A stretch of 64,000 nucleotides of DNA from Adiantum capillus-veneris (GCA_014529385.2 CM043953.1:107886549-107950548), one strand, 5' to 3'; positions 1-12,590 are shown, counted from the stretch's first letter. The notes: a model not told the origin generated them from the sequence alone. Numbers and translations are program-made.

Positions 1-66
1 ACCCATGTCTAGCATTTGATCCACTTCATCAAGGACAAGATATGTAACCTTGCCAAGGTTGGTTTG
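1..66 (-). pseudogene. DEAD-box RNA helicase fragment (motif II region)
   Basis: The minus strand reads T-N-L-G-K-V-T-Y-L-V-L-D-E-V-D-Q-M-L-D-M-G up to the left edge. This matches the segment around motif II (Walker B, normally L-V-L-D-E-A-D-R-M-L-D-M-G) of DDX5/DBP2-type ATP-dependent RNA helicases. The DEAD box reads D-E-V-D here. Upstream codons (higher coordinates) stay open for some distance but do not resemble the expected preceding motif, so the match starts abruptly. It could be an exon beginning at an AG acceptor near 70, or a captured or decayed fragment. Only about 20 residues support the call, and the rest of the gene would lie left of the window. Confidence 0.6.
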
Positions 67-1675
<1,609 letters not shown>

Positions 1676-1726
1676 CTATAGAGCCAGAGAGTGAGAGAGA
1701 GAGAGAGAGGAACACCATCCCCTCAT

Positions 1727-1772
<46 letters not shown>

Positions 1773-1814
1773 AGTCGCATGTGTGCATAGACACAGAGAG
1801 AGAGAGAGAGAGCA

Positions 1815-2120
1815 GAGACATTACGGCTTCTTCGACATTGACATCTCATCTCTAGATTCGGACATTGACATTTGGTTTTGACATCGACTCTACCTTTTAG
1901 CATCAACTCAGTTTTTCGGCATCGACTCTCATCATCTTAGTCTTCAACATTGACTCTACTCGATCTCTCTTTTCGGCATCGACTCTTCTTTGACATCATC
2001 ATTGACATCTCTGGCATCATCCTCATCAGGCACGACATCTTTGACATTGTTTTTTGGCATCGAGATCACTCTCAAACACATATAGGATTCAATGTATGTC
2101 GCTTGTGGTTTCTTGATGCT
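1815..2120 (+). repeat. degenerate short tandem repeats (GGCATCGACTCT-like)
   Basis: The phrase GACATTGACATC / GGCATCGACTCT recurs more than ten times at irregular 12-40 base spacing, with substitutions. It looks like a decayed minisatellite. A further match (GGCATCGACATTACA) lies at about 2269, next to the gypsy insertion point, and a related phrase resumes beyond the element at about 11159, so the array predates that insertion. No function inferred. Confidence 0.55.
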
Positions 2121-2298
2121 TACACTTGTGGATTTTGCTTAAGTCCACGATTCCTACCGTGAGCCAGATTTTGCTCGATTAGTGGGACACAGAGAGACTC
2201 TACTTGTTGTGTGAGCGGTCTCTTGAGAGACGCGTTTTTCTTGAGCACACTGCTCAGAGGCGTAGATTTGGCATCGACATTACAAGTGGCGTTAGCGT

Positions 2299-3428
2299 TG
2301 TGAGCGGGATGGAAACACACAGAACGCCTCTATAACAACCCAACACACACTCTTGGGAAGATACACACACACACACACACTATGGGGCACCACTCGGCTT
2401 ACACAACCCACCTGGCCGAGACAGGAAACACACCGATGGAGTGAGAGGAGAGAGACTACCCTTTTACCCACTCCACACAGAGAGACAATCACACACACAC
2501 ACACCCAAAAAACTCAGCTCAAAAGAGGAGAATTTTTTAGGTTTAGATACAATTGAGCTTGGGCCAACGCCAATGGGGCAAATAGCTCACACAATATGGG
2601 TAAAATATGCAAGATACAATCACAAACTGGAGCAGAAGCTTCGCTCATAGGAGAAACTTACACAGCCAAAACAGCAGAAAAAGAGTGAGGAATTTGGGAA
2701 AATGGACAGCGCCATTGCGTCTAGAACGGCCCAAAACCCCAGTTTACAATGTCAAAGTGCTCAAATCCGACCTCGGATGAGCAGATTTCGGCCAAAACAG
2801 GCTCCAAAAACCCCAAAAACACACCTGCGGATGTTCCTCCTCTCTTCTCCATGTTTTTTCTGGTCTTCTCTCTGTTTTTTCAGTTCCCACACTTAGCTTT
2901 ATTACTTGGGCACCCTTGGCCTTTTAGATGACCTCAAACGGACCCCGAACAGGCCAAAAACTGACCTCGCAGTGCATAGTTGTCACCTTTTTGCATCATC
3001 CGCACACCTGGCACTCATTTCTTTTCAATAATGCATCCCGCCACCACGTGAAGTGGCCCCAAAAAGTGGTCCTAATGATGACCTTTCTGCATAACTCTCA
3101 CAAGAAAACACCCACGTTGTGTCCGTATTCATCCACGTGCAAATATTGACCCCGTTCGGCCTCCTGACGCACTTGCTTACCTCATGTCGTCGGCCCGTTG
3201 ATAGCTTCCTTGAGAAGTTTTACGCGCTATAAACTCCTCATTATTGTAGAAAAAACACACTGGTACTGGTATAGTGAAAATCGATGCACTATATACAGCC
3301 TGTCCTACCTGTACACATGTGGGCCCCACGTAACCACCTGGCTCTGAAAAATGGGCAATTCTTTATTTGATGCACCATGCATGTATATGTACATATGCGC
3401 AATCCCTTGCTCCAAAAAACTCCTGACA
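2299..3428 (-). repeat. Element 1 3' LTR
   Basis: Near-identical to 9989-11148. On the minus strand it begins TGTCAGGAG and ends CCCGCTCACA. It contains CA-dinucleotide runs near 2364-2380 and 2491-2503. It lacks about 24 bases present in the other LTR (near 10871-10894), where the missing stretch is bounded by the direct repeat CTGACGC, as expected from slippage. Confidence 0.92.
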
Positions 3429-3447
3429 TAATTTGCCCATCCCCTAG
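3429..3447 (-). promoter_or_regulatory. Element 1 polypurine tract
   Basis: On the minus strand the purine-rich CTAGGGGATGGGCAAATTA sits directly against the 3' LTR, the position of the plus-strand primer of reverse transcription. An almost identical copy lies at 7982-7999 at the gag stop codon. Confidence 0.75.
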
Positions 3448-3473
3448 CCTGCTAGATCATTCATGATCAGCAG

Positions 3474-4548
3474 CAGCAAAGAGAGATATGAGACTCGCCG
3501 CATCACAGGTCTCCTCATCCCTCACCAACATTACTTCGTCCACAGACACCTCATCTTGCTCCACCATCATCAATCTAGCATGATACAATTTAAGACGCAA
3601 TCCATTTACCCTTGACTTATGTAGAACACCATCCAGGTTAGCCAGCTGCTATGTGCCATTTGGAAAACACTCCACTACCTTGAAAGGGCCTTCCCACTTA
3701 ATTTGAAACTTCTTTTGGAAGGTGTTGTCCAACTTACTGTTGTAGCGCAAAACCAAGTCATGCTTCTTGATACCCTTACTCTTGACCTTTTCATTTATCT
3801 TTGCCAAAGCCCTATCTTGCATCTGCCCATAATGTTCCAATGCGCTCATCCTATCCAACTGAACCTCTTGTAACTGCAAGAGCCTCTCTTTGAATGCATC
3901 ACTAGGCAGCCTAAGCAACTTCTCTAGGATCTTGACTGTAGGCAACTCTACCTCCACAGGCAATAGTGCTTCCTTTCCATACACCAAATGAAATGGAGTA
4001 AACCCTGTACATGTCTTCACCGAAGTACGGTAAGCCCATAATGCACTAGACAATTCCAAATCCCAATTCTTTCCTTGGTGCTCTGTCACTTTAGAAAGAA
4101 TTTGTACCAACTCACCATTGAATCTTTCATTTAAGCCATTACACTGTGGGTAATAAGGAGTGGTATGCTGGTGCCTAATCTTCATCTTTGCACATAAAAA
4201 ATCTAGCAGTTTAGCTCTAAAGCCAGGCCCCTTATCCGAAAGTAGCTCCAGTGGCACCCCAAACTTGCAACATATTTCATCATACACAAATTTTGCCACA
4301 TCCTTTGCAGTGATTTGGTTTACTGCTATAGCCTCTGCCCATCTAGAGAGATAGTCCACTGCAGTCAAAATATAGCTTTTGCCCCTGCTTGTGATAGGTA
4401 ACGGGCCTATTGCATCAATCCCCCACTTTTCAAACACATCAAACGCCATAATGGTTTTTCGTAGCTCTGGCTTCAACACTCTCTTCCCAAATGCTTGACA
4501 CCTATTGCAAGACATACACCAATGGTGAACATCCTTGTGCAAACTAGG
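3474..4548 (-). pseudogene. Element 1 integrase (broken)
   Basis: Integrase inserts the cDNA copy into the host chromosome. Visible parts are the second half of the zinc-binding domain (C-M-S-C-N-R-C near 4500), then the catalytic core with Asp in W-G-I-D-A-I-G-P, Asp in L-L-S-D-K-G-P-G-F and Glu in N-G-L-N-E-R-F-N, then a C-terminal part with K-W-E-G-P-F-K-V-V. The frame is interrupted by TGA at 4546-4548, where a Trp codon is expected, and by TAG at about 3646-3648 near the C-terminus. Beyond that, homologous-looking codons continue to about 3474. All three catalytic residues remain. Confidence 0.85.
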
Positions 4549-6219
4549 TCAGACATACTCCTCTTGCAAGATCTTATGCAAGGTGATCTTTAGAGCAAAA
4601 TGTCCACCACATGCGCCTTCATGATTCTCTTCCAACACTCTGTAAAGATCCTCCCTCCAAGGTACACGTATCAACACGAGATCAGCCCCTTTCATGTACA
4701 AGACATCACCAATCAATTTGTACCTGTATGCTCTACGCACAAAACCATACTTCTTAGACTTCTCAATGTCTTTTGGAATGATTCCTGTTAGCAAAAACTC
4801 TTCTTCTTGAGCCAAACTTTCCCCAATCATGCCTTGAGCCGCTTCATGTGCCTCTCCATTTAGAGCATGTTCAATGTGTCTGATGCTCCATGCTTTGAAA
4901 TTTTTTAACAGGCCTTTAATTCTGAAACACATTTCCTTCAATGAGCTGTTCTTGCTCTTCCACACACCCAGCACTTGCTTCACAACTAACAAGGCATCAC
5001 CTTTTATGCTCAGCCTTCTAACCCCATGCTTCAAACAAATGTGTAATCTAGCTTCCAACGTAGCATATTCAGCCTCATTGTTACTATGCGCATCCAACTT
5101 GAACCCTCTCTTGCATACTAGCTTCCCCTCTGGATCATAGAGTGCTATACCCCCTGAAGCTGCATCATGGCTCTTTCTATATGAGCCATCAAAGAACAAC
5201 ACATGTGCATTGCTGATATGTGGCACTTCTTCAATTACTTTTCTCACCACCTCTTCCTTAACAAGAAGGGGATTCTCCTTGTAAGTCAACAAATCAGCTA
5301 GGGTAGCCCTTGTACTGTCTTCCACTAGAAAAGAGAACTCAAACTCTTGCAGCTCTATTACCCATTTCTTGACCACATTTGACATGTTAGTGCCATTAAT
5401 TAACTGTGGCAAAAAAGCGTAACTCGTCAAGAAAACAAAAGGTTGTGGTAGCAAGTAATGACAAAATCTTCGACAAGAAAATATTACCGTGGCCATCACT
5501 AGCTCTACTTCGGAGAATTTTTTCTCTGCTACCAACTTCACTCGGCTTGCACAATACACTGGCCTCATATAATGGCTGCCCTTCCCCTTTTGTAATAGCA
5601 TGGCTCCAATGGCATCATCCCCTACTGATGGATTTACATAAAAAACTTTCTCCCAATCAGGAGCCTGCATGGCTGACAACTCCCCTAACACCTCTTGAAA
5701 CACTTCTTCACACTTGTCGTCCCATTGCAATGGATCATGCTTTGCAACTTGCTGTAATGGATAAAGGACCTGTGAAGACAATGGAATAAACCATGCCATG
5801 TACTTCATTTTGTGTATAAAGTTTGCCAATTGCTTCGTACTCGTAGGTGATGGAAGAAGAATAATAGACTTAACCTTGTCTGGATCAGCCTCAATGCCAT
5901 TTTCTGACACCATATGGCCCAATAACTTCACCCTTGGCTGTGCTAGATGACATTTCTTGGGATTTAGTTGTCCTCCACATTCATCATATCGAGCCAATAC
6001 CATTTGCAGCTTCTCATGATGTTCAACCCTACTGCTATAGACACAAAAGTCATCCATAAAAGCTTTAACACAACTACCAATGAATGGTTTCAATACCCAA
6101 TTTGCTCTCTCTTGATAGAAAGATGGTCCATTTGTCAACCCAAATGGCAATACTGTGTAGCAATAGCAGCCCCATGGCGTAATAAAAGTTGTCTTTGTGC
6201 GGTCTTTAAGAGCAATCTT
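4549..6219 (-). pseudogene. Element 1 reverse transcriptase C-part, RNase H, second RNase H, integrase N-part
   Basis: The frame resumes at K-I-A-L-K-D-R-T-K-T-T-F, followed by the RT motifs L-P-F-G-L-T-N-G-P and the catalytic F-M-D-D. A gypsy RNase H/connection region follows (P-V-Y-C-A-S-R, F-S-E-V-E). A second, archaeal-type RNase H begins at F-F-D-G-S-Y and has N-N-E-A-E-Y and K-G-D-A-L, with R-H-I-E-H-A-L-N after it. The dual RNase H arrangement is the hallmark of Tat elements. The frame ends with the H-E-G-A-C-G-G-H half of the integrase zinc domain and a stop. The apparent N-terminal extension above 6219 comes from inserted DNA, not from the enzyme. Confidence 0.88.
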
Positions 6220-6705
6220 TTCTACAAACGGAAGACGTAGTGTCCCTGCAAAATACCTCGAATAGCATGATGGAAACAACAAAACACCGCAAATATGCAT
6301 ACCTGACAAAGCCTGTGAGCATATAATCAAATCGTACTCGAACAGAGAGAGACAGAGAGAGCGGGAGAGAGCGAAAGAACATGTGCAGGCGCACCTCCTA
6401 GAGTGGAGTGCTACACCGGCACGTCAAGAGAGAAGAGAGGAGAGGAGAGAAGAATAGACAGACACTGGGTGCAATCTCCCCCCATGCAAGAGTCCATTTC
6501 CCTCTTGCACGTATTTGTTATATAGATTTCTTGAATGGTCAAATTGGTTACAAACTGGCCGGCCGGTCATAAATGGCCAAAGCTCATAAAAGAGCACTTG
6601 AATAATAAAATGTACATGATATACATATCCATTCGCATAGGCCAAGCTGGGTCTAGTCTTTTCCACCTGTCAGCTGTAATAAATAACAAAATATCAATTC
6701 TATAA
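6220..6705. mobile_element. 486-bp insertion inside element 1 reverse transcriptase
   Basis: The insertion is flanked by the 7-base duplication CAATCTT (6213-6219 and 6706-6712). Excising it with one copy rejoins the RT frame exactly between G-Y-F-Q-L-K and K-I-A-L-K-D-R. The insert has no coding capacity. It carries GA-rich stretches (6342-6378, 6426-6453) and a GGCCGGCC palindrome near 6559-6566. No clear terminal inverted repeats, poly(A) tail or LTR ends were seen, so the class is unknown. An 8-base duplication with one mismatch (hAT-like) is possible. Confidence 0.75.
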
Positions 6706-7441
6706 CAATCTTCAATTGAAAATAGCCTGAAAAACCATCACACACACTGTACCTCTCATAACCTGCCACTGAATCCAAGATCTGATCGATGAATGGAAGA
6801 GGATATGGGTTCTTCTTAGTGGCTGCATTTAAGGATTTAAAATCTACACAAATCCTCCACTTCCCATACTTCTTTGGGCTGACTACTACTGGACTCACCC
6901 ATTCTGTGGTCTCCACAGGGACTATGAACCTTGCCTTCAATAGCTTGTCCACCTCTTCCCGCAAGGCTTTCATCTGCTCTTGGCCCATCCTTCTTAGCCT
7001 TTGCCGCACTGGCTTAGCACCTTCTTTCAGCTCTATATGCATCTCTTCTCCTTTGAATCCTCTGATCTCTTCATATGAAGTAATGAACAAATCAGGAAAA
7101 CTAGCCAGCATGTGCAAATATATCTCCTTCTCCATAGTTGAGAGGTCTCCACTGATCATTTTTTTAATCAATTCTTGCTTCTTTGACAACTCAACCTTGG
7201 TTTGCATCAGCCCTTCAATCACTTCATAAGGCCCTTCACTTTCATCTTCAACTTCATTCGCGAATGCAACTAAACCACACTCCTAGATTTCTTTATCCAT
7301 CAAAAGAAATGCAACATCAGCATCCTCATCACTGCTGGTAGTGCTATCACTGTCCTCATCTGTCACCGTGGAAGAGTCTTCATCACTAGACTCATCCTCA
7401 TCTTCATAAAGCTCCTCTAATCATTTCCTTGTGTCTATATT
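6706..7441 (-). pseudogene. Element 1 reverse transcriptase N-part and acidic linker
   Basis: The N-terminal RT half has K-P-V-R-Q-R-L-R-R-M, F-I-V-P-V-E-T-T-E-W-V-S-P, W-R-I-C-V-D-F-K-S-L-N and D-G-F-S-G-Y-F-Q-L-K. It ends at the 486-bp insertion. Upstream, towards 7441, the minus strand encodes a very acidic Asp/Glu/Ser linker between protease and RT, with in-frame stops near 7282 and 7420. It is in the same frame as the protease open frame. Confidence 0.85.
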
Positions 7442-7972
7442 TTATAGCTTCCTGGCACCTGTCTTTCCATAGAGGCTAATAGTACCACGTCGCCAATCTT
7501 GAACAGCTCCCACTGCACGTAACCATGGTCTACCCAATATAATAGGATATGCTCCCAACCCCGCTGGCATCACATGAAAATCAACCACTGCCTTTGCATC
7601 ATATGCTTCCACTTCTAAGCTCTTTACAACACCCAAACATTTTACTTTCTGATGGTTTGCCAATCTAATCCGGAAACCTGACACCCCAGTCACTGTGAGA
7701 CCCATCTTCTCAACGCATGAGTGTGTTATGACGCATATTTGGGCTCCACCATCCACATAACCTTGCCCCAGATTTTTTCTTTTATGCCACACATCTATGA
7801 TTGGACAAATTTCTGGTAGCTCATCCATCACCAACACCTTCATTGAACCTCTCTCTGGCTCTTTCTCCATTGGGTTAACCATCCTCTTCCACTGTCGGTT
7901 TAGTTTAGGCACCATCTCTATAAGCTGCCCAAAAGTAACATCTGCCTTCCTGCTTGTCAGATCCTCCTTCAA
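7442..7972 (-). pseudogene. Element 1 retropepsin-like aspartic protease region
   Basis: 176 codons. The active-site segment reads Y-V-D-G-G-A-Q-I-C-V-I-T, and downstream the typical I-I-L-G-R-P-W-L-R flap/helix motif is present. The active site is D-G-G-A rather than the more usual D-S/T-G-A, but the catalytic Asp is kept. The same D-G-G-A form occurs in the unrelated-looking protease at 19618-23859, which supports a Tat/Athila-type relationship. It lies in a different frame from gag, so a frameshift or a damaged junction separates them. Confidence 0.8.
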
Positions 7973-7981
7973 GTCATAGCT

Positions 7982-7999
7982 TAATTGCCCATCCCCTAG
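7982..7999 (-). promoter_or_regulatory. internal copy of the element 1 polypurine tract
   Basis: The minus strand reads CTAGGGGATGGGCAATTA, identical to the terminal polypurine tract at 3429-3447 except for one A/T. It overlaps the gag stop codon. It resembles a central polypurine tract, or a scar of recombination with the 3' end. Function is inference. Confidence 0.45.
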
Positions 8000-9339
8000 T
8001 GGAAAATCTGAACATGAAACTTGCGATGAGCCCTCCTTTTCCTCTTGGCCTTGACATCCTCGCCTTCATGACTCTTTTCCTTCTTCTTACTAGGACCTGG
8101 GGTACTTCTTCCTTCCTTTTCCTCTGTGGTCCTCTTCCCAATAGGCATCACTAATGTATCCTCTAGCTTTGATGCCTTCTCCAAGGTGACTACACTTAGC
8201 ACTTTTGTCTTTCCCTTTTCCTCCTGGGTTAATCCACTGGTTCCTTCATCTCCCTTAGTTTCGATGCCATAACCATTGGACCTAGTTAGCACCTGTCTTG
8301 GCAATGGATACATGTCTCCCCCCACCCTTGGTGGCTTATCACATTGCGGGCTGATGTGGCCCAACTCTCCACAATTATAACATGTGGGCGTCTGCCTCCA
8401 AAACCTACCATTACTTTGTCCAGCACCATTCCTAGGCCTTTCTTCACCTCCTGGCTGATTTGCAAATCTTCCTCGGCCTCGATTATTGCCCACTTGCCCT
8501 AGCATGTTTAGGCTGAGATTCTTCATCACATCTACCACTTGCCTCATGTCTTGTCTTAGCCCACCATCATCTTGCACTGCTGTAGTGACCACTGTTGGCA
8601 TAACCTGAGGAGTAACAGCAACCATTGGTTCATGATGAACCCCTGGCATGCGACCTTGCAAAGAATCCATAGGCTGAAATTCATACCTCATGGGCAAAGA
8701 CACCACCCCTAACTGACTCATTTTCCTCAGCTTCCACTCTTTGTTCCTTGCTACCTCTAGTGCATCTTCATATGTCCTAGGCTTCTTTAGATCCACTCTC
8801 CAATGTATATTCTCCCAAAGACCAACCAAGAACCTGTCCTTCTTCATCATGTCAGGTGGGGGTACCTGTGGTGCTAAGGCCTTGCACATCCGCTCCCATG
8901 CCAATGAAAAATTTCGTATGTACGCATCTACTGGCTCACCTTCCTTTTGCACTAAAGCCTGTACTTCTTGCCACACTTTGTCAGGATCTTCTATCTTCAC
9001 AAACTCCACTTCCAATCCATGCCTTAGATTGTCCCAACTCAATCTTACAGGTGGATCAGCCACACACAACTCCTCTTCAAATGCTTTAGACCAAACTCGT
9101 GCATCACTCTTCAAACAAATTTGGAGAAGGCGTAACATCTGCGCAGGGTCATGAATATGGTTGCTAATGCATGCAACCTCCATCTTTTCCAAAAAGTCTT
9201 CCACATCTTCATCACTTCTTCCATGAAACTCCGGATAAGAGAAAGCCATGGCTACCAAGTTATAATGCTTTGAGAACCCCTTCGAACACACGTGCAAGAA
9301 CCCAAAACTTTTGACTGACTCAATTCTCAGAAACTTCAA
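7996..9339 (-). CDS. Element 1 gag
   Basis: 447-codon open frame. The natural start is probably the Met at about 9249 (M-A-F-S-Y-P-E-F-H-G), because the family homology begins there. Gag forms the particle that packages the RNA. The retrotransposon gag domain (roughly residues 30-220) has the F-H-G-R-S-D-E-D-V-E-D-F-L-E start, W-S-K-A-F-E and V-D-A-Y-I-R-N-F. One zinc knuckle (C-Y-N-C-G-E-L-G-H-I-S-P-Q-C) lies at about residue 330. A Lys/Arg-rich tail follows. The frame is intact, unlike the rest of the element. Confidence 0.85.
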   Translation of the reverse strand: MKFLRIESVKSFGFLHVCSKGFSKHYNLVAMAFSYPEFHGRSDEDVEDFLEKMEVACISNHIHDPAQMLRLLQICLKSDARVWSKAFEEELCVADPPVRLSWDNLRHGLEVEFVKIEDPDKVWQEVQALVQKEGEPVDAYIRNFSLAWERMCKALAPQVPPPDMMKKDRFLVGLWENIHWRVDLKKPRTYEDALEVARNKEWKLRKMSQLGVVSLPMRYEFQPMDSLQGRMPGVHHEPMVAVTPQVMPTVVTTAVQDDGGLRQDMRQVVDVMKNLSLNMLGQVGNNRGRGRFANQPGGEERPRNGAGQSNGRFWRQTPTCYNCGELGHISPQCDKPPRVGGDMYPLPRQVLTRSNGYGIETKGDEGTSGLTQEEKGKTKVLSVVTLEKASKLEDTLVMPIGKRTTEEKEGRSTPGPSKKKEKSHEGEDVKAKRKRRAHRKFHVQIFH

Positions 9340-9964
9340 TGGAGCTCAACTTTAGATAAGGACAAACACATGCACATCAAATGAGTTTTCATAGTTAATC
9401 ATTGGAATTACAACAGGCAAAGGACATTCCAGGATCTCTCTTAATCTTCTTAGCCCGAACATAAAGACTATGCGCTGCTGGAAAAAAATCTTCCTGGACA
9501 CATGAACATTTATCTGGATTCTTTGTGTTAAATGAAAAGGAGTGAATTGAGGGCCATTTTGATCATCCATTAAAGTCAACCATGCAGCTCCCAAGAAGGC
9601 ACACCTGTCTTATCCTCTGATTTTGCCAGAATTTCAGTAGCATAACAGCATAAATGGCTCAAAAGACCAAAAAATCAGCCATCATAACTTGGAAATTTTT
9701 TGACAAAGTTTCCCAAGAAGTAGAGCAGTAGGAACCCAAAATATAGACTGTATATGTATGCATAAACTGTCAACAATAGAACCCGAGCATCATATAGGAA
9801 CCACTAGTACATAGCCTATGGCGAGGTCACGAAAAGGGTGCTCCAGCTACCTATATATGTGTGAATCACCTATACCTGTCCCTGCAACCTGTAACTTGTA
9901 ATCTGCAACCTGTAATCCCAAATCTCGAAGCTTGAAGCTCGAAGCAGAAGGTACTCGAAGAAGA
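9340..9964 (-). other. Element 1 leader between primer site and gag
   Basis: About 650 bases of untranslated leader. Bases 9826-9870 resemble bases 27883-27930 in the leader of the unrelated copia A. A short direct repeat (variants of CTGCAACCTGTAA, CTTGTAATCTGCAACC) lies at 9882-9915. Confidence 0.6.
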
Positions 9965-9982
9965 TCCTCCGTGGGGGCACCA
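9965..9982 (-). promoter_or_regulatory. Element 1 primer-binding site
   Basis: Six bases inside the 5' LTR, the minus strand reads TGGTGCCCCCACGGAGGA, beginning with the TGG that pairs with a tRNA CCA end. I could not assign the tRNA with confidence. Confidence 0.6.
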
Positions 9983-9988
9983 AAAGAA

Positions 9989-11148
9989 TGTGAGCGGGAT
10001 GGAAACACACAGAACGCCTCTATAACAACCCGACACACACTCTTGGGAAGATACACACACACACACACACACACACACACTATGGGGCACCACTTGGCTT
10101 ACACAACCCACCTGGCCGAGACAGGAAACACACCAATGGAGTGAGAGGAGAGAGACTACCCTTTTACCCACTCCACATAGAGAGACAATCACACACACAC
10201 ACACCCAAAAAACTCAGCTCAAAAGAGAAGAATTTTTTAGGTTTAGATACAATTGAGCTTGGGCCAACGCCAATGGGACAAATAGCTCACACAATATGGG
10301 TAAAATATGCCAGATACAATCACAAACTGGAGCAGAAGCTTCGCTCATAGGAGAAACTTACACAGTCAAAATAGCAGAAAAAGAGTGAGGAATTTGGGAA
10401 AATGGACAGCGCCATTGCGTCCGGAACGGCCCAAAACCCCAGTCTACTATGTCAAAGTGCTCAAATCCGACCTCGGATGAGCAGATTTCGGCCAAAACAG
10501 GCTCCAAAAACCCCAAAAACACACATGCGGATATTCCTCCTCTCTTCTCCACGTTTTTTCTGGTCTTCTCTCTGTTTTTTCAGTTTCCACACTTAGCTTT
10601 ATTACTTGGGCACCCTTGGCCTTTTAGATGACCTCAAACGGACCCCGAACAGGCCAAAAACTGACCTCGTAGTGCATAGTTGTCACCTTTTTGCATCATC
10701 CGCACACCTGGCACTCATTTCTTTTCAATAATGCATCCCGCCACCACGTGAAGTGGCCCCAAAAAGTGGTCCTAATGATGAAATTTCTGCATAACTCTCA
10801 CAAGAAAACACCCACGTTGTGTCCGTATTCATCCACGTGCAAATATTGACCCCGTTCGGCCTCCTGACGCCACTAGATGCCATCTGACGCACTTGCTTAC
10901 CTCATGTCGTCGGCCCACGGATAGCTTCCTCGAGAAGTTTTATGCGCTAGAAACTCCTCATTATTGTAGAAAAAACACACTGATACTGGTAATAGTGAAA
11001 ATCGATGCACTATGTACAGTCTGTCCTACCTGTACACATGTGGGTCCCACGTAACCACCTGGCTCTGAAAAATGGGCAATTCTTTATTTGATGCACCATG
11101 CATGTATATGTACATATGCGCAATCCCTTGCTCCAAAAAACTCCTGAG
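9989..11148 (-). repeat. Element 1 5' LTR
   Basis: The partner of 2299-3428. The CA run at 10052-10080 is longer than in the other copy. A stretch of about 24 bases bounded by CTGACGC repeats (near 10865-10900) is retained here but absent from the 3' LTR. The duplication AGCGT follows at 11149-11153. Confidence 0.92.
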
Positions 11149-11153
11149 AGCGT

Positions 11154-12303
11154 TGGATATCGAACTATGCATCAACATTACAGGTGGAGTTTTACAAGTC
11201 AACAGGTTTCCAAATACGCACAAGTACAGCGCCTTTCAGGCGACTTTGGCAGTCATTTTGGTAGCAATTTCTCTACATGCGGTTATGCGTTGACAGATGC
11301 ATACTTTTTTGAGCACACATAGTGCCATTCTCTTTTGAGAGCAGATATCCCCGCAGTGGTTTGTGTACTGCATGCAACAATCTTTTGGCGCCTATTTCTA
11401 CGTGGTTTCTCATGTACATTGAGTTGTGGTTATTGCCTATCGTACTTTATGTGGAGCCATTTTTTACGACTTTTGCAGTGTACCCGGTCATTTTTGAGAC
11501 GGTCCGAAAGAGCTCTTTCTGAGACTGTGGCTAGTCTTGAATCTGCTTAGATTTTTGGAGGGTCAATTGCATGAGGTTTTCTTGAGCTGGGGTGTTCTCG
11601 AAGGTTGAGACACTTTTGGTGATATAGGTTGCTGGAGTACCCCTCTTTCGGTATCCTCGTCATAGGCCATGTATCTGGATGGACATTTTTGCTTTTGTCA
11701 CCGAGTTGGCGGTCATGATAGTTTGTTACATCAGTCTTATGCTACAAGAACATTGTCTAATACTGGCTCATAAAGCCTAAAAAATCCCTTTGCAAAATAA
11801 TTGTTAATTCTTATACATGTTTTGGGAGAAACTAAGAAAAATTCTCACTAAGGATATTATTTTAAATAACCACTAGCCTGACATTTGGTATTACTTACAT
11901 ACTCATCTTACTTATGGACCCACTACCTCATCTTGTTGATGTAGAATTGGCTTCATACTCAATGGGCCTACTACCTCATTGAGTATGGTGCCTGGGAAAG
12001 GGTGGACACACACACACACAATGACATACACACACATGCCTTGGGGGGTTCATCTTTCAATACCCCATATATAACGTGCATTCTTGGGGTATTAAAAAAA
12101 ACCCTCTTTTAACATGTCTGAATGAATAAAATGGGCCCTTATTTTAGGAACTTTTACCAAAATTGAATATAAAACCCCCTTATTTTAATGTATCTATGTT
12201 AAATTGCCTAAATTTTTTGCATTTTAAAACCCCTTCTTTTGAACTCGCGTTATACATGAACATGATTACATAGTGCACCCCTCGAGACGCATGCATGCAC
12301 GTG

Positions 12304-12337
<34 letters not shown>

Positions 12338-12590
12338 ATATTGTACTTATTAGGAATGTAGTTATGCTACTAATTTTCAATCTATGACATGAATAAAAAT
12401 TGATAGGCTCTATGACACTTATAATATGTATTTGTATTAAAGACTAATAAAATCTATTGTCTTGTTTATATGGATGTGGTGAGAGTCCTATGCTTGCTTT
12501 AAGATGTTTAGGTCTTGTGACATAGCCTATAATGGTTGCGTCTAGGTTGACCGTAGAACCAAGAAGGCGGGGTTCATGAGGAGATCGCAC
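11154..12590. other. unassigned DNA
   Basis: No gene recognised. It holds CA tracts at about 12007-12020 and 12308-12338 and AT-rich stretches. The first bases continue the pre-insertion sequence interrupted by element 1. Confidence 0.5.

Larger units (their letters stand above)
2299..11148 (-). mobile_element. Element 1: Tat-like Ty3/gypsy LTR retrotransposon with target duplication
   Basis: A minus-strand element of about 8.85 kb with LTRs at 2299-3428 and 9989-11148. The 5-bp duplication AGCGT flanks it at 2294-2298 and 11149-11153. The order gag, protease, reverse transcriptase, RNase H, second RNase H, integrase is that of Ty3/gypsy, and the second archaeal-type RNase H points to the Tat lineage. 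It is defective: gag and protease are in different frames, there are several stops in pol, and a 486-bp insertion splits the reverse transcriptase. The 5' terminus of the right LTR has lost its canonical TG (it begins C-T-C-A-G-G-A-G where the left LTR has T-G-T-C-A-G-G-A-G). Confidence 0.92.

Noticed and set aside
6220-6705. Spliced intron in the reverse transcriptase of element 1
   Set aside because: GT-AG joining does not restore the frame, whereas removal as an insertion with the 7-base duplication does.
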